This document shows positions 1 through 8,756 of a DNA stretch of 64,000 bases, piece after piece. Under the pieces are notes generated by a model. The model had not been told where the DNA came from and ran no database searches. It was given only the letters and a program-made list of their open reading frames with translations. The position numbers and the translations under genes are program-made. How positions within the stretch are numbered: the stretch's first letter is position 1; each line of letters starts with the position of its first letter. The stretch comes from JADZFO01 sp964512635 (GTDB taxonomy: Bacteria > 4484-113 > JAFGCY01). The stretch covers positions 15,220 to 79,219 of the forward strand of contig CAZEJB010000016.1 in NCBI GenBank assembly GCA_964512635.1. Reading direction: 5' to 3'.

Positions 1-465
1 TTCTAACGACAGCGGCCAGTCGGCCGCCTCAGCGCCGAGCAACCGGGCATCCGCGCCGATCAGACGTGCCAGCTCGCGCAGGGCCAGCAGCATGCCCGCA
101 GCATCGCTGGACCCGCCGCCCAGGCCGGCGCCGCAGGGGATGTTCTTGTGCAGGCGGATGCGCAGGGGCGGGAAGCACTGGCTGCCGCCCATGAGCGCCC
201 AGGCGCTGAGCACGCTGTTGCCTTCGACCGGCACCTCGTAGCCAAAGGGCCCCTTGATGTCCAGCTCCGGCGGTTCTGCGCCGCTGGCCGCACCGCCGCT
301 CAGGCCCTCCGGGTTGAGAATCTCCAGTTCAAGGCGGTCATACAGGTCGATCGCCTGCATGATCGTGCTGATGCGGTGGTAGCCGCTCGCGCTGTCGCGC
401 TCCAGCACTTCAAGGCCGAGGTTGATCTTCGCGGGGCAGTGCAGAGTGATTCGATGGAACTGCAA
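1..465 (-). CDS. ispE: 4-diphosphocytidyl-2-C-methyl-D-erythritol kinase (partial)
   Basis: This is the N-terminal 155 codons of a GHMP-family kinase; the gene runs off the left edge. Early in the protein is PAKINLGLEV, typical of IspE, where the family's active-site Lys lies. Further on, at about 115-125, is the glycine-rich ATP loop PCGAGLGGGSSDAA, which identifies IspE. The enzyme phosphorylates CDP-methylerythritol in the MEP route to isoprenoids, in the cytoplasm. No ATG is available: an in-frame TAA lies just upstream (475-477), and the first usable codon is TTG at 465. That TTG sits 6 nt after a TAAGAT box, so it may be a leaderless start. The gene lies 40 bp downstream of the lipoprotein gene on the same strand. 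Family assignment is firm; the start is inferred. Confidence 0.87.
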   Translation of the reverse strand, partial: MQFHRITLHCPAKINLGLEVLERDSASGYHRISTIMQAIDLYDRLELEILNPEGLSGGAASGAEPPELDIKGPFGYEVPVEGNSVLSAWALMGGSQCFPPLRIRLHKNIPCGAGLGGGSSDAAGMLLALRELARLIGADARLLGAEAADWPLSLE

Positions 466-471
466 GCGGAT

Positions 472-477
472 ATCTTA
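472..477 (-). promoter_or_regulatory. -10 box (TAAGAT) of ispE, leaderless type
   Basis: On the minus strand TAAGAT is followed by 6 nt and then the TTG start of ispE. This matches the TANNNT-N(5-9)-start pattern of many genes in this window. No Shine-Dalgarno is visible. Confidence 0.4.
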
Positions 478-505
478 AGCCCCTCGCTGTGTAATGAACC
501 CGGAC

Positions 506-3364
506 TTAGAAGGCCTGGATGAAACGCAGCTGGTTGTCACCCTGGCCGCGGCAAGCCGCGCCGACCGCGCAGCCCTCAGCGGCGAAGGAGTTATCCGGCC
601 CGTTGTCGCTCCCGCTGTTCAGTTCAAGCTCGAGCCAGTCGGCAGGGCCGGCCGGCAACGCGGGCAAGGCGCGCCGCAGCATCAGCCGGCCGGCCGTATC
701 GACGTAACTGACCGCCAGCAGGCCTTCGGGCAGGCCATCCAGCACCGCCGGCATACAGCCCGCCGGAGCACTCACCGCGCTGGCGACAGTGCTGAGAGTC
801 CAGTCCCCGGCCACACTCGGAGTGCCAGTGCCGGCGCTGGCCAGCTTTAACTCGCCGGCCGTGCTGTCCATATAGAGCACAACCGGCAGGCTGTTGAGCA
901 GCAGGGCCCGGGAGCCCTGGCCCACATCATTGGCCGCGCTGTCGATGGTCATAAGCTGCCAGTGCGCCTCAGCGAAGGGATCGGTCTGCAGCGCCCGGGC
1001 ATAACACAGGCTGCCATCGTTTTCGTTGTAATAGCTCACCGAAACGATGTCGTCCTGCACCAGCAGCGAGGGGAATCGGCCCACCCCGCTGCGGTCGTCG
1101 ATGGCGTGCAGATCGAATTCCAGGTCATCGGGCTGGGAGAAGCGCGCCCGGGCAAAGCGCAGGACTTCGGTCTGACCGTCAAAGTAAGCCAGAACCATAT
1201 GGGCATTGGCCTCGCCAGCCGCCAGGTTGGAGAGGCCGGTGAAACCGCCGTTATCAACAATAGCTGTGTGCCAGTGCGAGTCCAGGCTGGGCTGCTCGAT
1301 TGAGGCGTAGGCAACCTTGAGGTCGGAACTGGCATGCGCGCCGTAGGCAACCAGTGGCTTGCCCTTGTAATGCACAAGTGTGGCATTTGAGCCGACCGGA
1401 TTGATGCTGTCGACCACAGTGGTGACCCAGTCATCCGGGCCCTGCGGCTCGGCAACCAGCGCGCGGCTGTAGCGCAGCTGCTCGGTCGGCTGCTCCCAGT
1501 AGACCACCGCCGGCAGACCCTCAAAGACAGCCATCGAGCAATAGTGCCCACCACCATTTTCGCTGCGGACATTGCTCAGCTGCACCCGGTTGCGGTAGCC
1601 ATCATCCGTATTGGAGGCCGCGCCTTCCTCGCCGGCGAACATGCTGCGCAGTTCATAGCGGTGGACAGTAATGCTGCAGGACTCGAAGTCGTCAAAGCCG
1701 CTGACCGCAGCGACCTCGGCAACCGGAGCGCTTTGGCCGAAGCGATAGATGCGATAGCCATCGGCAAGGGGATTTGGGGTCCAGGTCAGCGCGATATGGT
1801 CGGCGTGGTCCCCGTCGCTGGCCTGCAGCCCGCCAGGTCCGGCCAGGAAGCGGAAGCCGGAATCAACATTGCTGTTGTCGCGGCTCTGGCGCCCGGAGAG
1901 CCTGGCGCGGGCGCGGTAATCATAAACATCCGCAAGGCGGCACTCGCGGCCCGGGGGGGCTTCAAAGGTGTGGCCAAAGGAAGTCGCGCCTTCGCCTTCG
2001 ATGCTGACCAGCGGCCCCCAGCTGGCCTCGCTGCCACCGCTGACTCGGTACTCAAGCTCGTAGCCGTCCACGCCAGGCACCATCTGCCACTGCAGCAGCA
2101 CAGAGTCGTGAAAGGTGCCGTCGCTGGCGCTGAGGTTCTGCACCGCCGGGATGGTGCGATAGCCGGTAACCACGGCACTGTCCGGTGAGATGTCTTCGAA
2201 GTACAGCGCCCGCAGGCGATAGTCGTACAAAGTCAGGTCAGCGGCCTCGTCGCCGGGCGGTTCGGCCGAGCTGTGGCTGAAGCTCACTGTGGCCCCATCG
2301 GCGAGGCTGGCGAGGGGCTGCCAGGGATCGTTCAGCACATCCGTGCGCCGGTAATCCAGCTCATAGCCGTCCGCATCCTGGACCGGCAGCCAGGCCAGAT
2401 CGATGCGGTCTTCAAACAGGCCCTCGCTGGCGCTCAGCCCGCCTGGCGCGGCCAGCAGCCGGAAGCCCGAATCACTCAGCGATGGTGCACCGGTCTGGCC
2501 GTCCACCTGCGCCCGGACGCGATAGAACAGCGGAGTGTTGTATGGCAAAGGGTTGTCAAGCGGGTCATAAGCATCGCTGTAATTCAAGGCGCCGCCGAGG
2601 ATGGTGGCGATTGGCGCATAAGGCCCGCGCGGATCAGTTGCCCGCTCCACCACCAGCTTGTCCGGCACCACACCGGTACTCTTCCAGCTCAGCTGGACCC
2701 GGCTGGCCCGGGTGCCATCACTGGCCTGCAGTTCCGTGGGCGGCGGGGCGACAGTGCTGAGGGCCAGGGTCAGCTCCTCGATGGTTGCGCTGCTGGTCCC
2801 CAGCACCGCGGCGTAGAGGTTTCCTGCCGGGCTGAGCGGCAGCCAGGCCGGCTGAATGCCGACGTTATCAGAGCCGGTCGGCACAGCAACGTGGATCAGG
2901 CGCCAGCGCTGCAGGCCATAGTCCGCCACCGCAACCCAGTAGTCCGCCGGCAGGGCGGACTCGTCAAGGTCGATGGTTAGGAGGTTCGGCTTGTCGCTTG
3001 GCACGAGGGCCTCAAAGCGATAGACCGCCCAGCTGTAACCGGGCGGCATCGGCAAAAGGTTTAGACGCAGCAGGGCGTCATCTACAGCCGAGTCCGGCGC
3101 GACCTTGAAGAACTCGTTGCCGTGCAGCTTACTCTTCCCGACCAGGCTGCCGCGGCGGGCCAGGCGCTCGGCTTCGCTCAGCGGCGGATCGACCGGCAAA
3201 GCGGGCAGGTAGGTGGCCGGCTGCTGAGGGCCGCTTTGGGGAAGGAGGGGCTGGTCTGAACCGAAGCCGGAAAGCAGCGAGCCCTGTCCGCGCGCACAAG
3301 CGCACAGCCCGGCCAGCAGCAGGGCGCACAGCACTCCTCCCGGTCCCTTCCAGTTCAGCCGCAC
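506..3364 (-). CDS. Large lipoprotein with FN3-like repeats and a beta-propeller-like C-terminus
   Basis: A 952-residue surface protein. The N-terminus has a hydrophobic stretch ending in LAGLCAC, a lipobox, so it is probably lipid-anchored. About residues 205-600 hold at least four FN3-like units, each opening with a variant of LxASDGxxxDxxxLxW (for example GGLSASEGLFEDRIDLAW). From about 610 to the end, six or so repeats share the form P-x-V-x-Y-(8-12)-L-x-Y-x-RA, which suggests propeller blades. No catalytic motif is seen, so a binding or adhesive role is only inference. The start is GTG at 3364 with GGAGG 8 nt upstream. It ends 40 bp before ispE. Confidence 0.8.
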   Translation of the reverse strand: MRLNWKGPGGVLCALLLAGLCACARGQGSLLSGFGSDQPLLPQSGPQQPATYLPALPVDPPLSEAERLARRGSLVGKSKLHGNEFFKVAPDSAVDDALLRLNLLPMPPGYSWAVYRFEALVPSDKPNLLTIDLDESALPADYWVAVADYGLQRWRLIHVAVPTGSDNVGIQPAWLPLSPAGNLYAAVLGTSSATIEELTLALSTVAPPPTELQASDGTRASRVQLSWKSTGVVPDKLVVERATDPRGPYAPIATILGGALNYSDAYDPLDNPLPYNTPLFYRVRAQVDGQTGAPSLSDSGFRLLAAPGGLSASEGLFEDRIDLAWLPVQDADGYELDYRRTDVLNDPWQPLASLADGATVSFSHSSAEPPGDEAADLTLYDYRLRALYFEDISPDSAVVTGYRTIPAVQNLSASDGTFHDSVLLQWQMVPGVDGYELEYRVSGGSEASWGPLVSIEGEGATSFGHTFEAPPGRECRLADVYDYRARARLSGRQSRDNSNVDSGFRFLAGPGGLQASDGDHADHIALTWTPNPLADGYRIYRFGQSAPVAEVAAVSGFDDFESCSITVHRYELRSMFAGEEGAASNTDDGYRNRVQLSNVRSENGGGHYCSMAVFEGLPAVVYWEQPTEQLRYSRALVAEPQGPDDWVTTVVDSINPVGSNATLVHYKGKPLVAYGAHASSDLKVAYASIEQPSLDSHWHTAIVDNGGFTGLSNLAAGEANAHMVLAYFDGQTEVLRFARARFSQPDDLEFDLHAIDDRSGVGRFPSLLVQDDIVSVSYYNENDGSLCYARALQTDPFAEAHWQLMTIDSAANDVGQGSRALLLNSLPVVLYMDSTAGELKLASAGTGTPSVAGDWTLSTVASAVSAPAGCMPAVLDGLPEGLLAVSYVDTAGRLMLRRALPALPAGPADWLELELNSGSDNGPDNSFAAEGCAVGAACRGQGDNQLRFIQAF

Positions 3365-3456
3365 TCAGCCTCCAGGCACAGGTGCGCAGGCGCGCAATCG
3401 GCAGGGCAGAGGAGCTGGCGCTGGGTGGCCTGGTCCCGGCATGGACTCGCCTGCCG

Positions 3457-3462
3457 GTTATA
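3457..3462 (-). promoter_or_regulatory. Possible -10 box (TATAAC) for the FN3 lipoprotein gene
   Basis: TATAAC on the minus strand lies about 92 nt upstream of the GTG start of the lipoprotein gene, in the 122-bp gap before the exonuclease gene. No clear -35 box accompanies it. Confidence 0.3.
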
Positions 3463-3486
3463 ACGATACCGCGCGGCGGGGCGATG

Positions 3487-4110
3487 CTACCGCCGGTAGT
3501 CCATTTCCCCGTGCTGGAAGAGCAGCACATCTTCAAGCGTGTCGATGCCGCGGTGCGAGAGGTAGTTCAGCAGCACCAGCAAGAGCTCGCCAGTGGCGTG
3601 GGCATCCCCGTCGGCGCGGTGGCGGCGGCCCTGCTCGATCCCAAAGAAGGAAGCCAGGTTGCCGAGGCTCTTGCTGGGCAGCCAGGGCAGGATCCGCCGG
3701 GCCAGCTTACAGGTGCAGAGGTCGTCATTAAGCAGGGGCCCAAATCCCGCCAGCTTCATCTCGTGGCCGAGGAAGCGGCGGTCAAACTCGCTGTGGTGGG
3801 CCACCACGACGCTGTCGCCGATGAACTTCAGCAGTTCTTCCAGCACCTCATGGGCGCGGGGCTGGCCGGCCAGCATGGCATCCGTGATCCCGGTCAGGTT
3901 GGAAACAAAAGCCGGAATGGAGCGCTGGGGGTTAACGAGGGTGGTAAAGCGGTCGATGATTTTGAGCTTTTCCACGCGGTAGCAGGCAATTTCAGTCACC
4001 CGATGCTCGGGGGGCTTGCCGCCGGTGGTCTCAAGATCCAGGACGGTGAATGCGCAGTCCTCGACCCTCAGGGGGGCCGGAGCGAGCATTTGAAGCGCCG
4101 CGTCGTTCAT
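3487..4110 (-). CDS. DnaQ-like 3'-5' exonuclease (DEDDh family)
   Basis: A 207-residue exonuclease of the DNA polymerase III epsilon fold. All three Exo motifs are visible: FTVLDLETTG near residues 21-30 (metal-binding Asp and Glu), VAHHSEFDRRFL in the middle (Exo II Asp), and HRADGDAHAT near 170 (the DEDDh His and last Asp). It would remove nucleotides from DNA 3' ends, in proofreading or repair. The protein is one domain, close to the length of free-standing DnaQ homologues, and it is not next to dnaE or rnhA, so true epsilon is unproven. An ATG at 4128 would add six residues, but it overlaps a TATGAT -10-like box, so 4110 is preferred. It is divergent from lpxA. Confidence 0.82.
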   Translation of the reverse strand: MNDAALQMLAPAPLRVEDCAFTVLDLETTGGKPPEHRVTEIACYRVEKLKIIDRFTTLVNPQRSIPAFVSNLTGITDAMLAGQPRAHEVLEELLKFIGDSVVVAHHSEFDRRFLGHEMKLAGFGPLLNDDLCTCKLARRILPWLPSKSLGNLASFFGIEQGRRHRADGDAHATGELLLVLLNYLSHRGIDTLEDVLLFQHGEMDYRR

Positions 4111-4246
4111 CCAGTGGACTGAAATCATACCACGCAGTGTGGAATATGGCAGGCAATTGCGGCGGTTTGCACAGATCAGCCCAGGGGCTTTATCTATATA
4201 GAACCAGCCTTCGACGTGCTATCATGCGCCTTGTACCGGTGCCCGC

Positions 4247-4252
4247 GGAGGG
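4247..4252 (+). promoter_or_regulatory. Ribosome binding site deciding the lpxA start
   Basis: GGAGGG lies 7 nt before the ATG at 4260. An in-frame upstream ATG at 4224 lacks such a site and lies inside a TATCAT -10-like sequence, so 4260 is chosen. Confidence 0.65.
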
Positions 4253-4259
4253 CAGCGCC

Positions 4260-5201
4260 ATGCACATACATCCTACAGCGGTGGTTCATCCCAGCGCCCG
4301 CCTCGGCGAAGGCGTCGTTCTGGGTCCCTACAGCATCGTCGGCCCCGGCGTCAGCATTGGCGCGGGCACGGTGCTGGATGCGCACGCGACTGTGGAAAGC
4401 AATGCGCGCATCGGGGCGAACTGCCGCGTCCACAGCCATGCGGTGATCGCCGGGCCGCCCCAGGACCTCAAGTACGACGGCGCCCCGAGCTATGTTGAGA
4501 TTGGCGACCGCACCAGCCTGCGTGAGTTCGTCACCATCAACCGCGGCTCCCGCGAGGGTTTTGTCACCCGCGTCGGCTCAGACTGCCTGTTGATGACCGG
4601 TGTGCACGTGGCCCACGACTGCCAGATCGGCAACAACGTGGTGATGGCCAACCTTGCCACCCTGGCCGGGCATGTCCACGTTGAGGACCGCGTCACCATC
4701 GGCGGACTGGCGGCCTTCCACCAGTTCGTGCGCGTGGGTCGTCTGGCGATGGTCGGCGGCACCGCCGGCGTGATGCAGGACGTCCCGCCCTACTGCATGG
4801 TCCAGGGCTCCCCGCCGGCGACCGTGCGGGGCCTCAACCGCGTCGGCCTGATGCGCAACGGCTGCACCGAGCAGGGCTTCATGGGCCTCAAGCAGGCCTT
4901 CCGCCTGATGTTCCGACGCGGCATGACCAAGGAGAACGCGATCGGTGAGATTGAGGCCAGCGTCGGCAAGACCCCGGAAGTGATGCACTTCCTGGACTGG
5001 CTGAAGGCCGAGAGCCGCCGCGGCATCATGAAGGGCGAGCCATCGGAGCTGCTGACCGTGGTGGAGAACCAGATCGCCGCCGAAAAAAGCCAGGACAGCC
5101 TGGAACCGGAATACAGCGTCAATGCCGTGCTGCTGCGCCGCATCGACGAGCTGACCAAGCAGGTAGAAGAGCTCCAACGCAAGTCCGGCGGCGTGGCTTA
5201 G
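4260..5201 (+). CDS. lpxA: Acyl-ACP--UDP-N-acetylglucosamine O-acyltransferase
   Basis: LpxA makes the first acyl transfer of lipid A synthesis, from hydroxyacyl-ACP to UDP-GlcNAc, in the cytoplasm. The 313-residue product starts MHIHPTAVVHPSARLGEGVV and runs as left-handed beta-helix hexapeptide repeats to about residue 190. The catalytic His is H119 in VHVAHDC, followed by the family stretches GNNVVMANLATLAGHV and QDVPPY. It is about 50 residues longer than the usual 260. The extra C-terminus is charged and ends in a likely coiled coil (RRIDELTKQVEELQRK). No lpxB, lpxD or fabZ is adjacent, which is unusual. This gene is the main evidence for an LPS-bearing outer membrane. Confidence 0.93.
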   Translation: MHIHPTAVVHPSARLGEGVVLGPYSIVGPGVSIGAGTVLDAHATVESNARIGANCRVHSHAVIAGPPQDLKYDGAPSYVEIGDRTSLREFVTINRGSREGFVTRVGSDCLLMTGVHVAHDCQIGNNVVMANLATLAGHVHVEDRVTIGGLAAFHQFVRVGRLAMVGGTAGVMQDVPPYCMVQGSPPATVRGLNRVGLMRNGCTEQGFMGLKQAFRLMFRRGMTKENAIGEIEASVGKTPEVMHFLDWLKAESRRGIMKGEPSELLTVVENQIAAEKSQDSLEPEYSVNAVLLRRIDELTKQVEELQRKSGGVA

Positions 5202-5263
5202 GTCCCCGCCAAATCGCCGAGGCGCCCGGTCTTGTTACGCCCCGCTGACTCTGATGGCAGACC

Positions 5264-5719
5264 CTAAGCGCTGCCGACCTCTCCGCTCTGGGGGAAGCCC
5301 GGGGCCACACCCTGCTTGGGCTGCTGCACCAGCGAGACGTTGAAGTGCCGCGCGGCGAGGAACTCGTCGCCGGACCAGACTTCAAAGCTGTAGCGCCCCA
5401 TGGCGGGCAGGGCCAGGTTGTCGAGCTGCATCACGAGGTCCAGCACCACATCACGGTTGTCGGCCCGCACCTTGTTGTCGAAGTTGGCCTCGCCGCCCTG
5501 GGGGTTGCGCAGGGTGACGCGCAGCGGAACCTCGCCTTCAATATTGCTCAGGCTGATCACCAGAAAGAGGCGCGGATGGGCGGCCGGAAGGCTCAGCACA
5601 TTGATGTTGCTGAACAGGCCGATCAGGCTCTTGTTGTTGGTCCGCTTGTCCTCGATCACATCGTTGCAGATAGCGATCAGGAGGCAGGCGGGGCTGTCAC
5701 CGTAAGGGCTGCTGCTCAT
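5264..5719 (-). CDS. Conserved hypothetical protein, DUF6941-like
   Basis: A 151-residue soluble protein without signal peptide or membrane segment. The N-terminal stretch ICNDVIEDKRTNNKSLIGLF resembles DUF6941, a family of unknown function found in several environmental phyla; I recall this from family knowledge and did not search for it. The middle (FLVISLSNIEGEVPLRVTL) and later blocks look like beta-strands of a small immunoglobulin-like or C2-like sandwich. Its ATG follows GGAGAAGAAG, a good ribosome site. No function is assigned. Confidence 0.7.
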   Translation of the reverse strand: MSSSPYGDSPACLLIAICNDVIEDKRTNNKSLIGLFSNINVLSLPAAHPRLFLVISLSNIEGEVPLRVTLRNPQGGEANFDNKVRADNRDVVLDLVMQLDNLALPAMGRYSFEVWSGDEFLAARHFNVSLVQQPKQGVAPGFPQSGEVGSA

Positions 5720-5851
5720 CTTCTTCTCCAGGGGCCCGTGCCGGGGCCGCAGTCAGGGGCAAGATCTCCGGCGCCGGAATGCCGGGCGCATAGGATAGCG
5801 CAGGTCGCACAGCGCTTCCCACCCGCCGCCGCAGTACCCCTGTAACCCAGC

Positions 5852-8230
5852 CTAGGGATAAAGGCACATGACGAAGCCGCCGCCGTTATCCTCGGTCAGG
5901 CTGAGGTTGGCATAGCCATAGGTCTGGTCGGAGATCGTCCAGGCCGGCTCAACCAGGACGTCGCCCAGGTCGGCCAGCGGCTTGACGATCGTGCCGGCGT
6001 TGCCCATCAGCGAGGCAAAGCCGGTGTTGTGGCTCGGCGCCTCGCCGCCCCAGAAGACCGCGCCGTCCAAGCCCTGATGGATCTTGCACAGATAGTTGCC
6101 TTCCTCGGTGCCGCCCTCGCCGAAGGCCAGGCGCGAGACAATGTTGCCCAGGCTGTCAAAGTGCAGCACGCTGGCATCTGATTCATTCATCAGATCGTCG
6201 ACATGACCGCTGACGAAGCAGCCGCTGTCCGTGTCCGGGCAACAGGAATAGAAGGCCATGTTGCCGCTGGCTGAGTTGGAATAGCTGATCAGGTTGCCCA
6301 GACTGCCGTCGCCGGCGTTGAACTGCGCCAGCAGACACTGCTGGCTCGCGTCGGAGTAAACCCCGCAGGCATAGATGTAGGGCCCGCTGGCGCAGATGCC
6401 GGTGAACTCCTCCAGCTTGTTGTTGTCGCCCAGGCGCTTGGCCCACTGCAGGGTGCCGTTGCCGTCAAGGCAGATCACCGCCCCGTCGCTGTCGGCCCCC
6501 ATTGAATCAACCGCATCGCGGCCGGACAGATATACACGGTCCGCCGCGTCAACGCAGACATCTCCGAAGATGCGGTCATAGCCGCTGCTTTCCGTGTCGT
6601 ACTTCCGCAGCCAGTTCAGCGCACCGCTGTTGAGGAACTGCAGCACGGCAATGGTCCGCACGCCGGCAAAGTCGGCGTTGAAACCGAGGTTGATCCGGCC
6701 CTGGCTGTCCACGGCCAGCCGCGCTGGGAAGTTGGCATCGCAGTCCTGCGAGATCTCCTTCTGGATCAGCAGGTCGCCAGTCTCGGGGTCGATCTGGAGC
6801 AACAGCGGGTTCGTCCCGGCGTTGATCTTGCCGTCATAGCCGGCAGCCCAGAGCTTGCCGTTCGGGTCAAAGGCCAGGTCGGTCAGGCCCTGGTCGTAGG
6901 TCTGTTCAAACTGCTTCATCCACTGAACCTCGCCATTGGCGTTCAGCTTGAGGACAAAGGCGCCTTCCAGGTTGTCGGAGTTGCCTTCTTCGAGCCGCGC
7001 GACGCCGCAGACAAACACGTTGCCCTGGACGTCGGGCAGGGTGCAGTAGACATCCGCGTAGTTGCCCAGTCCCTGGAAGCTGCGCAGCCAGCCGACACCG
7101 ATCTGGGCATAGCCCTCGCCGACCAGGCCGCTGTCATCCGTAGCCCGTACCTGGATGCCGTAGATTCCGGCATCGGCATATGCGTTCTCGAACACCGGGT
7201 TGTTGCCGTTATCAATAAAGCCGCCATCGCCCTCGGGGTCGAACTCGTATTTCACGATGCTGCCATCGCTGTCCATCGATCCGCTGGCATCGATCGTCAC
7301 CGGCGCTCCGATACGCGGGCGCTGGGGCGCCAGCTGGATGCTTACCGCGGGTTCGCTGCCCGGCGGATAGACCTTTATCGCCAGCTCGGCTGTCGCGGTG
7401 CCCGCATCGTTGTCGGTCAGCCGCAGCTGCACTGTGTAGTCGCCGGGGTTGTTGTAGATGTGCGTGCGCTGCATGTTGGTGTCATTGGATTCAAAGCCGC
7501 CGCCGTCGCCAAAGTCGAACTCGACCAGACTGATGAAGCCGTCGCTGTCGAAGCTGCCATCGGCCATCGCGGTGAAGAGGTTGCCCTGGACGAGACTTGT
7601 GTTCTGCAGCTCGCTGAACAGCGGCGTGGGTGGCAGATTGGCGCCCAGGCGAATACGCTGCAGGCTGGCGCTCTGGCTGCCCGTCAGCAGCACCAGGGCC
7701 AGGCTGGCCCCGGCGCCATTGCGAAAGTCAGCACTGAAATCTCCCAGGCTGAGCTTGGGCAGCAGCGGGTCGATGCCGTACCACTCCCAGCGCAGGCTGC
7801 TGAAGTTCGCCACTCCCAGCCAGGCTTGCCCCGCGGCCGGCGGGGACAGCCAGCTCAGGCTGAAGCTCAGCTCGCCGCTGTAGGCGCTGGTGTCAAATGA
7901 ATACAGTGCCCAGGCGCAGTCTCCCAGCGGATCGCCGGGATCATATGCCGGGCTGAAGTCGGCGCTGCCTCCGGGGGTGTTTACATTGCGCGGCGGGATG
8001 CTGACATCCATCTCGTTGCCCTCATGCACCAGCGGGAAGGCTGAGGCCGCGCGCAGGGGCTGCGCGGCGGCCAGCTCGGATGGCTCAGGCAACAGGGCCG
8101 CAGCCGATGGCGCTGGCGCGGGCCGGTTGGGCTGTATATGCCCGGCGCTGTTCTGGCTGCCTCCGCAGGAGCAAAGCAGCAGCACGCAGGAAACAACAAC
8201 TGCAAAAGGGTTCAACTTGCTTATGGACAT
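5852..8230 (-). CDS. Lipoprotein with two PKD domains and a propeller-like region
   Basis: A 792-residue exported protein. The start MSISKLNPFAVVVS leads into a hydrophobic stretch ending LLLCSCGG, a lipobox. ATG 8230 has GGGGAG just upstream; the frame stays open further upstream but without such a site. After a linker and a first beta-domain, two PKD-like domains follow, seen as SDGFISLVEFDFGDGGGFES and MDSDGSIVKYEFDPEGDGGF with ends like GDYTVQLRLTDNDAG. The C-terminal half has repeats such as LNANGEVQWMKQF and LDGNGTLQWAKRL with 'DxxGxxW' turns, typical of bacterial propellers (SBBP/delta-60 type). Binding or adhesion is likely; no enzyme motif is seen. Confidence 0.78.
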   Translation of the reverse strand: MSISKLNPFAVVVSCVLLLCSCGGSQNSAGHIQPNRPAPAPSAAALLPEPSELAAAQPLRAASAFPLVHEGNEMDVSIPPRNVNTPGGSADFSPAYDPGDPLGDCAWALYSFDTSAYSGELSFSLSWLSPPAAGQAWLGVANFSSLRWEWYGIDPLLPKLSLGDFSADFRNGAGASLALVLLTGSQSASLQRIRLGANLPPTPLFSELQNTSLVQGNLFTAMADGSFDSDGFISLVEFDFGDGGGFESNDTNMQRTHIYNNPGDYTVQLRLTDNDAGTATAELAIKVYPPGSEPAVSIQLAPQRPRIGAPVTIDASGSMDSDGSIVKYEFDPEGDGGFIDNGNNPVFENAYADAGIYGIQVRATDDSGLVGEGYAQIGVGWLRSFQGLGNYADVYCTLPDVQGNVFVCGVARLEEGNSDNLEGAFVLKLNANGEVQWMKQFEQTYDQGLTDLAFDPNGKLWAAGYDGKINAGTNPLLLQIDPETGDLLIQKEISQDCDANFPARLAVDSQGRINLGFNADFAGVRTIAVLQFLNSGALNWLRKYDTESSGYDRIFGDVCVDAADRVYLSGRDAVDSMGADSDGAVICLDGNGTLQWAKRLGDNNKLEEFTGICASGPYIYACGVYSDASQQCLLAQFNAGDGSLGNLISYSNSASGNMAFYSCCPDTDSGCFVSGHVDDLMNESDASVLHFDSLGNIVSRLAFGEGGTEEGNYLCKIHQGLDGAVFWGGEAPSHNTGFASLMGNAGTIVKPLADLGDVLVEPAWTISDQTYGYANLSLTEDNGGGFVMCLYP

Positions 8231-8349
8231 CCCACTCCCCAGGCTAACAGCGGTCAACCACGAATGATAGCCTGATTTGACAACCGCTAAACAGTTGCCG
8301 GCGTTGAAACTTGTCGCCCCGCGCCGCGCTCTATACTGCGCGGGGGAAT

Positions 8350-8712
8350 ATGGACCACGGTATCGGACTATTTCTGCTGCTCTTCGGAGCGGGTCTCTTT
8401 GTCCTGTTCTACGGGATGCGCCTGCGCGCGGCCCGGGTGGACAAACTGGCCAGGCTGTATGAGCAGGCACTGGCGGCGGGGCGCGACCCCGCCGAGCTCA
8501 AGCTGGCGCTGGACGGCCAGGAACAGGGCGACCCCCAGGGCAACCTTAAGGCCGGCGTGATCCTGCTGGCCACTGCTCTTGGCATGGTCGCCGGCCTGTG
8601 GGCCGCCCAGGTGATGCCCGGCCCCTGGCGCGCGCTGGGCTTCGCGCTGATCCCGGCCTGCATCGGCATGGCCCTGTTGTGGATCCACTACAGCCTGGCG
8701 CCTCAACAGTAG
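8350..8712 (+). CDS. Small membrane protein, DUF6249-like
   Basis: A 120-residue protein with an N-terminal membrane segment (GIGLFLLLFGAGLFVLFYGM), a charged cytosolic stretch (about 25-57, 'LARLYEQALAAGRDPAELK'), then two further membrane segments. The GDPQGNLKAGVILLATALGM block resembles DUF6249 proteins, which are small membrane proteins of unknown function, sometimes beside ECF sigma factors. ATG 8350 has GGGGG at 8342-8346; TATACT at 8332-8337 could be the -10 box. It is divergent from the PKD lipoprotein gene. Confidence 0.7.
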   Translation: MDHGIGLFLLLFGAGLFVLFYGMRLRAARVDKLARLYEQALAAGRDPAELKLALDGQEQGDPQGNLKAGVILLATALGMVAGLWAAQVMPGPWRALGFALIPACIGMALLWIHYSLAPQQ

Positions 8713-8744
8713 GGGCGTATGTCCGTGCGCCTGTTGTGATGCAC

Positions 8745-8750
8745 TAAAAT
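8745..8750 (+). promoter_or_regulatory. -10 box (TAAAAT), leaderless type
   Basis: TAAAAT is followed by six nt (CTGACG) and then the GTG start at 8757. No Shine-Dalgarno is present. Confidence 0.5.
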
Positions 8751-8756
8751 CTGACG